DNA from: Aspergillus flavus
Taxonomy: Eukaryota; Ascomycota; Eurotiomycetes; Eurotiales; Aspergillaceae
NCBI RefSeq assembly: GCF_009017415.1
Contig: NC_092406.1
Span: 930,001-994,000, forward strand
Direction of reading: 5' to 3'
Length of the DNA stretch: 64,000 bases
Shown here: one piece after another, positions 1 to 11,512 of the stretch
Numbering within the stretch: position 1 is the first letter of the stretch
Layout of the letters: each line of letters begins with the position of its first letter
Position numbers and translations under genes: made by a program
Notes under the pieces: model-generated
Told to the model about the DNA's origin: nothing
Seen by the model: only the letters and a program-made list of their open reading frames with translations
The model's database searches: none

Positions 1-1334
1 AACCCAAGAGTGAGCGAGAACCTTCATCTCATTTAGCACTGATTGACTTACCCAGTAACAATTAGGTATACCGGACCAGGTGAGTGAATTCACTCCACGT
101 CGCTCAGGGACAGCAGCGATATTAACAAGACCACCAAGCCCAAAGCTGACAGACACGTCACTTGGCACAGCATTCCAGATTGCATTTCGGACAAATACTG
201 GGTACTCGTCCGGTTTGTCGAGGCCAACGTTATTTTCCAATTGAGGCTGGAACATGATCTTGATAGTCTCCGGTCGGAGCAGCTTCTCGGTAAGAACGCC
301 GTGGTAGATCTTGAGCATCTCGTTGACTGTCGCGTAGAGACCACCACCACCTTGCCCTTCTGCAACGGGGTTGGGCATTACAGGATTCTTTTCCTCTTCC
401 AGGCTCTGACCGACTCTCTGCCAGTTCTTGGCCTTCCGCGCGCGAAGGTCCTCTCGTTGGTCGAGATGAAAGGTAATGTCGTTGGCCGAAACGACGTCGA
501 ATATATGGCGTTTCATGTATTCCCCAAGCTTCATGGACGTGACCCGCTCGACCTTTAATTTCGTATCGTCAGTCCCGAACCCTTAGCAGGCCAGATTATC
601 CAGGGCTTACCGCGACCCCGGCCCAATCAAGGCTTGGTGAATACAGCCAGCGCTTGCCAGGTTCGAACAGCAGGAAAGGGTGATACGACTCTTTCTGGAT
701 ACTCTATCAGCTATGCAAATCAGGCTCTGGGGCATTTACTTACAACTGTCTGCTGGATCAACGGCCGTTCGCCCTGCAGTTGTTGGTAACGAGTAAGAAG
801 CGGGTGCATGAACACATATGCCATGCCACTGGAGTGAGTCAACATTTGCCTGAGAGCCATTAGCACGTCAATCTAATCTATCACCACTAAGGACGCAGTA
901 TGAAGACTACTTGCCGAAGGGTAATGGCCTTGGTGGCCGGTCGAAAGATGGGCTCATCCTTCTCATTGAACCCCGTTAAGATCTGGGGATCTTGCCACTC
1001 CGGTAGCACTTTACCTATGTCGGAATCTAGGTCTAGTTGCCCTTTCTCCACACACTGCATCACAGCAATGGTAGTCACAAACTTCGTGAGGGAGGCGATC
1101 CAATGTACGGCATCAGTGTCCGCAATGTCCGCAGTGTCATCGCCAAAAGCCTTGGTATAGCGGAAGGACCCTTGATCGTTGGTTGTTAGCACTCGTGGCG
1201 TATTGATAGCACTTGGACGTTCTAGGATTTATACCATCTCTGTTAATAGCGCCCAACGTGACCCGAGGCAGGGGCTGCTTGTCTTCTGCAGATTGGTGGC
1301 GGAGAGAATTGACGGTTTCATCGAACGAAGTCAT
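1..1334 (-). CDS. Beta-lactamase/transesterase-family serine hydrolase (3' end off window)
   Basis: Class C beta-lactamase-like serine hydrolase, the fold of fungal LovD-type acyltransferases and esterases. The nucleophile motif SLTK (SxxK) follows the N-terminal strand, and the THSSGMAY and LYSPSLDWAG segments are typical of the family. Five exons join in frame from the ATG at 1332-1334. Introns are 1171-1234 (GTATAA donor, GCTAAC branch), 850-914, 695-743 and 553-610; another begins at 51 and runs towards the edge. The second intron appears to use a GC donor (GCAAGT), which restores the reading LRQMLTHSSG. All visible exons are open, so the gene looks functional, but its last residues lie beyond base 1. 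Substrate is unknown; these enzymes hydrolyse or transfer acyl groups. Similar genes often sit in metabolite clusters, and here SDR genes follow. The call is firm at family level only. Confidence 0.82.
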
Positions 1335-2174
1335 GGTGACAAACCAGCTTCTGAGTGCTGGCGAGGAGGGTGTGTTAAATTAATTATTCGCGACCTAGTC
1401 CATTCGTGTGTAGGGCTGTCTTCTAGAGACTAATCTACCAAACTTCTTCAACGGCATTTAAAGATCTATTTAATAACCCTGAACTCCGCAGACGAGGGCG
1501 GGGCCCATCAGTCTAGAATGTGTGCGTAAATGACGGTTCACAAGCCTACGACAGGAACTCATATTGAATATTTTCCAGGCATGGTAGCGAGAATCCTTCG
1601 CCCCAGGCCAACTTCCGCTACATGAAGTGGTTGGAGGCCGTCCCGCGCTACCGTTATATCTCTAGTTTAGACCTGTGGATAGTCACAGCTAGTGCACGCC
1701 AGTGCGCACAGCCCCGAACCAACTGCCGAAGTTCTTTTCCCACGTATTGAGATCGCGAACTTCGGCTATTTTAGCAACCGTCAAATGATTGATTTATTGG
1801 TTTTTATTGTATGTACCCCAGCATGTGACCGAGGCGGCTTTACTCAGACTCGGGAGGGCATCACACTAACAACTGGTAAGAGATCATACGGAACATGATA
1901 TAAGCTTATACAACAGCACTCATAGGTTTGCTTTCCCGACAGTTATTTTTGCGCAGGGCGTTTGATGGCAGCAAATTTTATGCTGCTTCTTGGGGTCGCG
2001 GTTTGTTTTGCATACTGTCAATCCATTGATACTCATCCTCTTCCCTCCCTTCCTACCATGTGCCTCTGTTCTTATTATTGCCCTCTTCGTAGCTTGTGAC
2101 GAACCTACTATCTCTTCCTTCTGCCATATACTCAACATGGAACGGCGATAAAGAACTGTAAGTGTTTGTCTGCA
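1335..2174. other. Intergenic region, no gene seen
   Basis: No open frame here has recognisable protein features. The region holds the presumed promoter of the minus-strand hydrolase on its left side and the 3' flank of the minus-strand SDR on its right side. Confidence 0.5.
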
Positions 2175-2996
2175 CTATAGAGACGCAGCGGAACTTGTAA
2201 ATCCACCATCCACCACCAAAATCTGCCCAGTGATATACTTGGCCGCATCGCTAGCCAAAAACACCGTAGAATTAGCTACATCAAACGCATCTCCCATGCG
2301 CCCCAAGGGGACAGGCTGTCGTGTAATCTTATCATAAACTTCTTTCTGACCGTTGAATTTGAAGTTATCCACCAAAGGCGTGTGAATGAAGCCCGGTACT
2401 ACCGTATTCAATCGAACACCTTTTGGCGCGTACATGACCGCTGTAACCTTCGTAAACTGAATCACCGCAGCCTTTGCCGCAGAATACGCAACCTGTGGCT
2501 TTCCAATATACCTCAAGCCCGCAATAGACGCATTGTTGACGACGCACCCCGACCCTTGCTTTTCCATTATCGGAAGCACCACATGGCAGGCGAGGTAGAC
2601 GCTTTTTAAATTGAGATCGATTTGTTTGTCCCATACGTCGGAAGGCATGCTGGCTGGATCACCGGCCACTGTGACGCCTACGTTGTTGATTAAGATATCA
2701 ATTCGGCCATACTTTGACATCACGGCGTCCACGACTCTCCTCACGTCCTTTTCCGAGGTCACATCGGCTTGGGCAATGTCGCATTTCCCGCCTTCTGCTT
2801 GGATCCTTGAAGCAGTAAGCTCTGCAGCCTGGAGATTCACGTCGCAGCCGAATACTTGGACACCGTTTTGGGCGAGGCATTGAGCGATGGCTGCTCCGTT
2901 ACCCCATGCTTCGGAGCCTGGTACATGTGTTTGGCCGGCACCCATTATCAGGACGACTTTGCCTTGAAGGTCAGGGTATTTTGGGAAGTTGGCCAT
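2175..2996 (-). CDS. Short-chain dehydrogenase/reductase (SDR)
   Basis: Single-exon 273-residue NAD(P)-dependent classical SDR. The Rossmann motif near residues 18-35 is unusual: GAGQ is followed by a short insert before WGNGAA, a form found in one SDR subgroup in place of the plain GxxxGxG. The usual marks follow: NNVG near residue 105, a serine in NNASIAG, YSAAK (catalytic Tyr/Lys) near 170, VVPGFIHTP after it, and the C-terminal TGQILVVDGG. Length is normal. Substrate cannot be told from sequence. It lies beside a decarboxylase-family pseudogene and a second SDR, which fits a role in oxidising or reducing a ring intermediate in a catabolic pathway. No intron is needed; the ATG at 2994-2996 precedes the first strand closely. 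Confidence 0.88.
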   Translation of the reverse strand: MANFPKYPDLQGKVVLIMGAGQTHVPGSEAWGNGAAIAQCLAQNGVQVFGCDVNLQAAELTASRIQAEGGKCDIAQADVTSEKDVRRVVDAVMSKYGRIDILINNVGVTVAGDPASMPSDVWDKQIDLNLKSVYLACHVVLPIMEKQGSGCVVNNASIAGLRYIGKPQVAYSAAKAAVIQFTKVTAVMYAPKGVRLNTVVPGFIHTPLVDNFKFNGQKEVYDKITRQPVPLGRMGDAFDVANSTVFLASDAAKYITGQILVVDGGFTSSAASL

Positions 2997-3562
2997 TTTG
3001 TGATATTGTGGATGTTAAGGTTTCGTCTCGAATTCAGTAATTCTTGGATATTGGGGTGGCCTTTCTGCTCTAACCGGGCAGAATCAACAAGATCTGGAAA
3101 GCAATAGAGGCATTCCGTGAAATGAGGTTGTCTAATATTCACCTTGATGCTTCTGTGAGTTCATCGGTTATAAATGGTCTATGCATCCTAGGCAATGCTC
3201 TGTCGTGCTATGCAAAGAGGGCACGTAATCATCACTCTCGGGCAACTCTCCGAGTAGCGCTGCGGGGTTGTTTTCTCTCCATGTTGAACATCAACCGGAG
3301 TTGTTGAGATTGTCCCCGGAAAGTTCTGAGCCACTAAAGCTAAAAGAATGGTACAATGAATAGCTGACGGGCTAAACATCTCTTCTCCAACGCTTTCTGC
3401 CACTCATCATAGCAGGTCGATTACCATGATCCCATAGTTCGGAGCTTCTCCGCACTCTTCGATGTTTACATAACCATGGTCGCTTTGAAAGGTCGCCCTG
3501 ATATTGCATGGATTAGATAGACTAGTAGACGTAAAACATCATATAAATATGCTGTAGAGAAA
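2997..3562. other. Intergenic region between SDR and decarboxylase pseudogene
   Basis: No coding signal was recognised. It should contain the promoters of the minus-strand SDR and, originally, of the plus-strand decarboxylase-family gene, which are divergently arranged. Confidence 0.45.
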
Positions 3563-4324
3563 ATGAGTACGGATCAAATTCGATCCCTCCTTTGCCACAA
3601 CGAGTACTCCAAATCTCCCCACCCAAAGCCCAATAACCGAGCTATGCCACGGCATCGAGACCAGCTTCAAATCAACAAGTCTAGGACCCGACAGCTGGTA
3701 CCTCCTCACAATCACCTGTCTATCCGGTAGCCCCGACCCCGAGTTAGCCAAGGATCTATACCTCCACGTCATCCAGAAAGAGAAAAGCTCCACCTCAGCC
3801 GCCCGGCAGGCATTCATACGTCGCATCCGCGAAGCCCTAGTCAAATGTGTCTCCATCGTGGGGTGCTGCAAGCCCATCGAGGCTATAATTTCCATCAGTC
3901 AGGTTGAGCAGGAAGAGGACAGGGATTCCAGTCTGACGCGGGAGTATTGGCAATGCGATCAGGCGAACCACGAGAGAGGCATGAGATAGTATCGTGCCAT
4001 TTATACTCGAGATGAGAAGTCTACTTTGGGCCATTTTGATGCACATCGTGACTTTCAGTGGATTTCGAAAGAAATTACCTATGGTCTGTATCTGTCGGAT
4101 CGGCAGGTATTCAATGATGTCGAGACTGAGATTATTGTGCTCGCTAGCATTATGATTCAAAATCTGAGGAAGGAGACCCATTGGCATATTGGAGGACGAG
4201 GAGAATTGGGGTGTCGAAGGAAGATACACAGGTTCTGTGGGAGTGTATTCAACGCGTTGCTCGTATTTTTGACTTGAAGATGAATAAGGTCCCGACTGTT
4301 GATGCGGTGGAATACGATGTCTGA
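3563..4324 (+). pseudogene. Carboxymuconolactone decarboxylase (CMD)-family pseudogene
   Basis: Plus-strand remains of a fungal CMD/AhpD-family protein of about 250 residues. The N-terminus (MSTDQIRSLL) starts at 3563. The frame shifts near 3632; the new frame carries ITELCHGIE and SWYLLTITC, then IRRIREALVK. An in-frame TAG at 3987-3989 falls between ERGMR and YRAIYT, where the family as I recall it has a tryptophan-like position. The frame then reads through GLYLSD and ETEIIVLASIMIQNL to ETHWHI. A one-base loss near 4190 is needed before RTRRIGVSKED and the C-terminal PTVDAVEYDV, which ends in TGA at 4322-4324. Two frameshifts and one stop make it non-functional unless these are sequencing errors. 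The family catalyses decarboxylation of a gamma-carboxymuconolactone or related redox chemistry. The minus-strand open frames over it (3539-3895 and 3837-4340) are shadows. Confidence 0.78.
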
Positions 4325-4540
4325 ATGAGCAAGTCTTCATATTGTTGTGTGAAAGACAGATATATGATGTTCCCTGAGAAAGGCTTTGGGGACATTCACA
4401 GAGCCGTACAAGTTATGGTGCGATTTAGTCTACAAATACTCATTATCCTTCCAAATGGTCTAAACACAGCAAGCTGTGCTACACACAACGTAGACTTTTA
4501 GATTCTTAAGAGCGGAACCGATCGCATTTTCGTAGATATA

Positions 4541-5606
4541 TTACACTTTAGCCCTGATCTTTGGCAGTGCATAGCCCCCTGTTTCTTGAATTACATTAAA
4601 CGCTGTGTCCATGAATTCCTTCACATCCCTTCCTAGCCACTGTGGGATCAAATCACCCCTGGTAAGCTCTAGCTCGCGCAGAAACCTCCCAGCAACCTGT
4701 GCACAGTTAGTTTAACGCGGGACCGTTTCAATGAAATCTGTTCAGGGTATCACGTACCAACAGGCAACTGCCACTGTTGTTGTCCTCTAGAGCCGACTGA
4801 AGTATGACCTTCCCAACCATCTCTGGCGTGTTGGCTTCCAATCCTGCAGCCTTCCAGCGCTCAGAAAGACCAGAGGTTATCGCAGTTGGTGTAAAAAAGG
4901 GAGCAACAGCTGTGATGGAAATGCCATATTTCTTTGCCGCTAGCTGTGATGCCCTCAACAATCCAATAACACCGTGCTTGGAAGCGATGTATGCCGCGAC
5001 CCCAGTCCCTCCAAAGTACCCTGATGTAGATGCCACTAACACGATCGACGGTTGTCCGTTCTTCGTGGTGGACGAAAATCGCATATGGTGCATGGCCAGC
5101 CGCAATGCTAGTAGTCAGGCGATAAAGCCATTAGTAGGTATACCATCATCAACTGCAGGGTACGTACTATTCAAAGTTCCCTTCAGATTGATGTCTATGA
5201 CCCTGGATGCTTCTTCAGACTCGCGCAGGTTTCCCTCGCCATCCACATTCTCCATATCTAGAACATGCTCCGATTCCATCACGCCGGCATTGGCCACAAC
5301 GGTATCCACACTTCCGAATGTCTCCATTGTTTTCTTAAACAGGCTTTGCATTTGCTGCCAATCCCGTATATCGACTGCAATAAATACAGCATTGTCTGGA
5401 TACGCGAAAGACACAATGAGCTCTTTTGCGTTGCTCTCGAGGGCTGGAATATCCGCCAGGACAACGTTGGAACCGTAATTGTTAAACTCCCTGGCCGTCG
5501 CGGCACCGATACCTCCTCCTGCTCCTGTGATTATGACCGTTCGCGATCGTGCACGTTCAAGTATCTCTTGTTTGAGTTCGTTCCAATGCATATTGGCTGT
5601 TGTCAA
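4541..5606 (-). CDS. Short-chain dehydrogenase (15-PGDH-like SDR)
   Basis: NAD(P)-dependent SDR of about 315 residues in three exons: 5606-5168, 5107-4758 and 4696-4541. Both introns (5108-5167, 4697-4757) start with GTACGT and have a CTAAT or CTAAC branch point. The nucleotide-binding motif TGAGGGIGAATA is near residue 25, followed by ANAG, a serine in VASTSGYF and the YIASK catalytic Tyr/Lys pair. The PFFTPTAI segment and the roughly 45-residue C-terminal extension (GRFLRELELTRGD onward) resemble 15-hydroxyprostaglandin-dehydrogenase-like fungal SDRs. Reading the genomic frame without splicing gives false stops at both introns, so the gene is intact. It is tail-to-tail with the CMD pseudogene and divergent from the MFS transporter at 6474. 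Confidence 0.86.
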
Positions 5607-6473
5607 GTAGTTGTACCGTCAGAAAGTAAATGATATGTGGATTTGGCAACCGTAATACTACATTCCCTTATATGGTCCGTGAAAGGGCAACGCACTGCTG
5701 GTACTGTTCATCAAAACCCCACCTCAACGGTGCTTCGGAAATGGTGGGACTGATGTGAAGATCAGAACAAACCCCCACTTGCGGGGCAGTGATTCTGAGG
5801 CGGGGATCGACAACTTGACGGGCATCATGTACGCGATATCAAGGGTGGCAACAATCAGCCGGGGAGTATACTGCCATCTCCGACAAAATTGAATATAAGC
5901 TTGACCAGAAATGATATCGCCAGTGGTTGTCCAGACCAATACCAGCATATCATTGCCCTAATCGGAGTCGATCTTGTACTTTGCTGTCCATCTACTGGTG
6001 ACGTGGGCATTTCACCCCCATGCCCAGACCACACATACCAAGAGGACCGTGCGATCCTGCAGCTCTCGAAGGTCAAATCTTACCCCGCAAAGCTCACAAC
6101 GTTATGCTGATCGGATATCTCCCCGACACCTCGGAGTTTAAGCTGATGGTACGACTTGTACTCGAATCCTCACACCTACAGAGCCAGTAGCGTCATCTAG
6201 TCCTGTTTTGCCTTTCTGATTCGGCTGTTATTTGTGATCTCCGGTTAAATTTACCCCATAAAGCGTCAAAGTCTGGGGTAAGCCTGTATTTGCGGGGAAG
6301 TCATGGCAAAGAGTAGGTTTAGTGAGATAGTTTCAGTCTCAAGAAGTTTACACTTGCACGATGGGCTATAACCGTTCCTCTACATTTCATACACGTTGTC
6401 AAGTCTCCCTGACGAACAAGTAATCCTACTTTCTTCGAATTCCACGATATATGTCCTTTATACTTCACTGAAC
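5607..6473. other. Divergent promoter region, SDR and MFS transporter
   Basis: About 870 bp between the starts of two divergent genes. Short open frames inside show no recognisable domain. A shared regulatory region is inferred only from gene orientation. Confidence 0.45.
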
Positions 6474-8428
6474 ATGCCCTCAAGCGACGTAGAGGCCAGT
6501 CTCGATGGAGATGTAAAACTTGAACATGCAGAGGAACTCGAGAATGTCCACAGTATAGACCCAGAACTGGAAAGGAGGTAAGTCGTGGACTTGTAGGACC
6601 CTCTCAACTAGTAAAGATATACTGATCTCAGATTAACCAGAATCGTTCGGAAGATCGATTGTCGTCTTCTTCCAACCACCGCAGTGATATATCTCCTATG
6701 CTACCTCGACAGATCGAACATTGGTAGGGGTCACATTATCAACTTCCGACTTCTCAACTTATTAACATATTCAAGGAAACGCAAAAATCCTAAATTCGTC
6801 AACCAATGATACCCTTCTGGAAAGCAACAGCATCTCGAACTACCAATACACAATCGCAATGATGGTTTTTCTGGTGGCCTATTCCGTATTTGAAGCGCCG
6901 AGCAATCTGGCCTTGAAAATCTTCGAACCGCGCAGGTGAGCTGGATAAGATACCCGAAAAAGTTGGGACCACATACTCGTGTCTAACGCATATTAGGTGG
7001 CTGGGGTTCCTTGTCATTGCTTTCGGTGCCTTCTGCACTGGAATTGGGTTCACGCATAATTTTGCAGGGCTGGCAGCGCTTCGATTTCTCCTGGGCGCTG
7101 CGGAAGCTGGTGCGTTTCCAGGTATGTACTACTTTCATTACACTCTTCTTGACATATATCGCACTGTTCGCCTTCCTTCTCCATTTCTGCATAGAAATCT
7201 AATAACTCTTACATCCCCAAGGCATGATTTATTACTTCACATTCTGGTACAAGCCCGCAGAACGTGCCAGTCGAATTGCAGTATTCATGTGCAGTGCCAC
7301 ACTGTCGGGTGCCTTTGGCGGGTATGGATATTGTCCCAGCTTCAGGATGTTCCCAATGCCTAACAGCAAATAGCGCAATCGCATACGGTGTGGGCCACCT
7401 GAATGGTGCTCGAGGGCTGGAGGGATGGCGATGGCTCTTCCTCGTGGAAGGAGTTCCAACTAGTACGTGCCTTGTCCACGACACCGGAGAAATCAATTCC
7501 TGATTTTATGTTCTCTCAGTTGCCGCTGGCTTATTGGTGTTTCTTTTTCTGCCAAGCTACCCGGACAAGGTAGGATGGCTTACAGACGAAGAGAAAGAAG
7601 CTCAAGCACTTCGTCTAGAAGATGGGGGTTCTTCTGGGTGAGTCTTCTTTTGATTTACTTTTCAATCACTCCAGGGGAGAAGGGTGCTGACATATGGTCG
7701 AACTTCGCAGCGAAGACAAACTCAACTGGAAAGACGCCAAAGAAACTCTCCTATCAGCAAGACTTTACGCTCACTACCTCACATACCTATCTATATCGGC
7801 CGGGGTAGCCTCGCTATCCCTCTTTGCTCCAACGATTATCGCAGGACTGGGCTATACCGACCTTCAAGCACAGCTCTTTACCGTTCCCCCGTACGCTGTT
7901 GCATACGTTGTGACACTAGGGCTGGCTTGGCTCTCAGACCGGCTGAAATGTCGAGGTGCCATTGCATGTGGATCCCAGGTTATGGCCTCGGTGGCTTTTA
8001 TTATCCAGGGTGAGTTCCGTTGCTGATCTATTTACTACCTTTATCTTCTTCGCGCCAGGTTAAATGCTAATAGCTTACTAGCATGCTTACCAGCTGAGGC
8101 GTATACTGCGCGCTATGCGTTTCTCGTCATTGCCACAACCGGGGCATTTGGCGGTCTACCCTCACTGAACGCCTGGGTGGGAGATAATATTCATACGACT
8201 ACAGCTCGGTCTATCACAACGGCACTCAATATCTCCTTCTCTGGTCCAGGGCAGATCATCGGAGTCTGGATTTATAGAGCCCAGGATGCCCCGGCATACC
8301 GGTTGGGTCATGGTGTCAATGCTGGTATGAGCTTTTTGGCTGCAGTTCTGGCCTTCTGCTTGACGCTTTACTATCGGCAACAAAATGTGAAGATGCAAGG
8401 TACTAGTCAGACTCGTTGGGTGACTTGA
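6474..8428 (+). CDS. MFS transporter, anion:cation symporter (ACS/Dal5-like)
   Basis: Major-facilitator permease of the fungal ACS group (allantoate, nicotinate and other organic anions). About eight short introns separate the exons. The N-terminal cytosolic part (MPSSDVEASLDGD) leads to LLCYLDRSNIGNAK, the family's first-helix signature. EAPSNLALK, GAAEAGAFPGMIYYFTFWY, GWRWLFLVEG and FLPSYPDKVGWL follow, all typical of this subfamily, then a second helix bundle ending in LYYRQQN. Spliced exons are open throughout and length (about 460 residues) is normal. It would import a carboxylated small molecule. It sits between SDR genes and a Zn2Cys6 regulator, which suggests uptake of the substrate of the local pathway. 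The ATG at 6474 was chosen because it gives the standard acidic tail before helix 1. Confidence 0.86.
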
Positions 8429-8769
8429 GGATGGTAGATATATTCACGGCTTTTGTCTGGAGTAGTAGTAGGATTTAGCAATATATGCCTGTATATAAGG
8501 GTGATTTATCTTCTCTTATATTAGTAGTGTACTGTGGTGCATGGAGCCTTAATATCGTCCCCCGCATTGTACCTTGCCACCAAGAGTCTATGCAGGATGA
8601 TATCTCCGTCTAGATCCCTCTGAGCTTCTATGGCATCCGCATAGGTTTCTATCTTGGTGAACGCAATGGTTCAAGTACAACATTCAATCTAAGCATTTCT
8701 GTCCTCAAGGAGAACTAAGCTCAGGAAATGCCCACTACGTATGTGCTACCCCAGCAAGCCCTCGATGCA
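8429..8769. other. Convergent 3' flanks
   Basis: The MFS gene and the minus-strand regulator end toward each other here. No gene was seen. Confidence 0.4.
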
Positions 8770-11117
8770 TTACTGCCCCAACCTGCCGTTATCCACGCTG
8801 GATGTCTCTCTCATCAGGCTATCGAAGAACGCCATGTCGACACCTTGGAAAGCCCAGTCATCTACACCGGCCGCGGTTGGGGGATGTCCCACCGGCAGCT
8901 GCAGAGCAATTCCATCTTGACCAAAGCCGGTGTTTTGCAGAATAGACGGCTCATACCTAGGTGAGCGTAAATGCTCGCTCAGTGACTCCGACTCTGCCAG
9001 GTCGAGCGAAAGTACGGATCCTGGAGCCACATCGTGCATATTACTAAGGGAATGTTTGCTCGTAGGCGACGGCCCGATTGCATCATTCCAAGTGACGCAT
9101 GATTCAAGCTCGCCGTGAGACATATGTGTGCAGGCTGCCGTATTCCCATCCGATGGCTGTCGGCTAACAGGGCGGCCACGAGCAACCTTGATCACGCCAA
9201 CATGTGGGATATGCAAACGGACCTCTTCGCCTTGCTTCCTGTTCTCCTCAATATCATCGCCTGCCAAGCTCCCCGTGATGTAGGTCTTGCCTTCTGCTGT
9301 GTCTGCCTCGATCTCGAGTAATCGTCGGATCAGCTCGGCGCTCTTTTCGGCTATAATGTCCTTTTTCATATTACTAATTATATCCATGGTCTCCAGGGCT
9401 TGATCTAGCAAGCCACGGTCGTTCAAACGCTGGTGAGCGAAGAGGCTGATCGCTTCTGGATGGCTATGCTCGTTGAGATGTGCAAGTAGGAGCGTCATTG
9501 CCGCTAGGAGAGTAAAGAAGTCCACCGGCCGCGAGCAGGATGACATGGGGTTGAAGCTTCGGTGAGTAATGTAGCGCGTCATGATCTCGCGACTAGCATT
9601 GACGCAAGTAATCTTGGAGTATCCCTGATGGGTATTATCACTGATTTGTACCATATACGGAAGATGGAGCTGAATCAGAAGGCCGTAGTAATAGACCTGG
9701 GCTCCGAGGCGGACTGTCTCCAAAAGGGTATCTGGAGATCCTGGCGTGAGGTTTTGAAAGTTTGGCGGCCGCCAGAAGCTTGTCGGCATACTCTCCGACA
9801 CTCGCAGTAGCTCAGCGTCGATTGATTGTGTTGTTGTATAGTCGCTCGTGACAAAGGTACGTTCGTTTCGTTCCAATATCCGAGACGCAATGATTGTGAG
9901 AAGTCGCTCGAATCTGCCCAGCGGTGGTTCGTGCCGTAGAGTGGACATCATGCCCATATTCTTATCGGTTGTGCCCTGAGGTAAACCAAGTAGCAAGCTG
10001 AGATAACGATCCATATAAACAATGCGAAACCACATGAATTCTGGCTTCGCATCCAGCCCTGGGTCGAGGCGTTTCAGTGGTGGCATGGGAGAGCGGTGGA
10101 GACCCATCAACTGCGCGACTGTCATTGCCCTGCGATAAACGGCCCAAGCCCGTCGGAGATTGCCACAGTTTATCTCAAAAACACCCTCTAGCATGATGCA
10201 AATCAGACTCTCGACGGTTCCGTGCATATCCTCCTGACTCGTTACCCATGTCGTCGCAGCCGTCATTAAACGACGCATGAGCACGCTTGGTGGTTCAGAA
10301 AGGCCGGTGATCTTTTCTCCAGACGGACTCTGTAGAGTAATTGCGAACAATAGCATATGCTTGGCTAAGATGATAGGGTGCGTGTTAGGACGAGGAAGCC
10401 TAGCCATGGAGCACGGTGCCGCAAGCGTCTCGTATGTCAGCCTGCTATGTGGCTGGTTGTTTATGGAATCGATGTACAGTGAGACTCTAGAGCTCTCTCT
10501 GAGGAGGAGTTTAGCATCCCCTTCATCTGGAAAGGCTTCAAGTAAGTGATCACGGCATCTTTCAATATAGGTTTGACCTGATACATGTTGCGAGTCCAGC
10601 ATGAGCGGCGATGAGCCTAGAGCGGATTCTTGACACTAGCCAGTAATTAGAAGATCAATTCAGTATAATAATGGATGAGTAGTTCGCATACCTCTGCAAA
10701 AGTGGGAGAAGCTCGAATTAGTGAAGGCACAGAGTCACTTGGGCGAGCTTGTATGACATCCGAAGTTGAACACCTGTCTGGCCGTGCCTCCTTTTCAGAG
10801 TGGCCCGTCGCGCTAACACCTTTGCTAGCAATAAAGTCCTGCATAAACTTTTCAACTCTTGCGATGCGTTCAACGAGATACCGGTTGCCATTCCTGGCCG
10901 GAGACAAAACTTCCGGCAAATCCTGGCTCACACATGGTGCACGCCGGCGCTGGCAGCCAATGCAAGTGACATCTTCAGTCGAGGCAAATGTACACTTGAT
11001 CTTCCGCCGCTTACACTCCCAGCAAGATCGCGTCCCTTTGCGAATCTTCCTCCGCTTACGTGATCTTTCCTGGTCGGCTATTGCGGTCCCTGTCTCTTCC
11101 TCCAGGGGGTTCATCAT
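8770..11117 (-). CDS. Zn2Cys6 transcription factor with fungal-specific domain
   Basis: Two exons (11117-10692 and 10635-8770) joined across a 56-bp intron. Residues about 30-65 form the zinc cluster: CWECKRRKIKC, then CIGCQRRRAPC, preceded by a basic stretch (RKRRKIRKG). The middle region (PHSRLTYETLAAPC, RAWAVYRRAMTVAQLMGLHR, FMWFRIVYMDRYLSLLLGLPQG) is the fungal_trans regulatory domain. Total length is about 780 residues. It would bind CGG-type DNA sites in the nucleus. It is divergent from the dienelactone hydrolase (395 bp apart) and convergent with the MFS transporter, so it is the natural candidate regulator of the 2-12 kb block. That role is inferred from position only. Confidence 0.9.
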
Positions 11118-11512
11118 GGCTGGTTGTGGTCAGCAGACATCCGTGTCAGCTGCCGCATGATGGACAGACTCTCTGTGGTGGGAATGTGTCGAGGTTGAAA
11201 GGATACACAGGATTTATTAATTCCGCCGCTGCGGTCGGACGGTGGCGATATGTCCGAGATCTCCTTGTGTACATGCAGTTCGAATTTGTCAACCCCTCGG
11301 AATCAACGACGTTAATTACTAAGAGAGAAGGGCTGTCATCATTGGAAGGAACATAGCCACCTTCGACCGTTTCGGCGGAAGTAAGCTTCTGCGTAGGAAT
11401 CGACAACCACGACTTTCGTATAAATTCGGCGCTGTTGTCGTAAAATTAAACCATCCTCGTAAAGCTCAGAGACCAGACCAACTGAAGTATATAACACATA
11501 CAACGAACCATA
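11118..11512. promoter_or_regulatory. Shared upstream region of regulator and dienelactone hydrolase
   Basis: A 395-bp gap between divergent start codons. It is the place to look for CGG-repeat binding sites of the adjacent Zn2Cys6 protein. I did not identify a specific operator. Confidence 0.4.

Noticed and set aside
3539..4340. Two overlapping minus-strand open frames of 118 and 167 codons
   Set aside because: The plus strand carries clear CMD-family sequence over the same bases; the minus frames have no family motifs.
4804..5478. Plus-strand open frame of 224 codons
   Set aside because: Antisense to the spliced SDR gene at 4541-5606.
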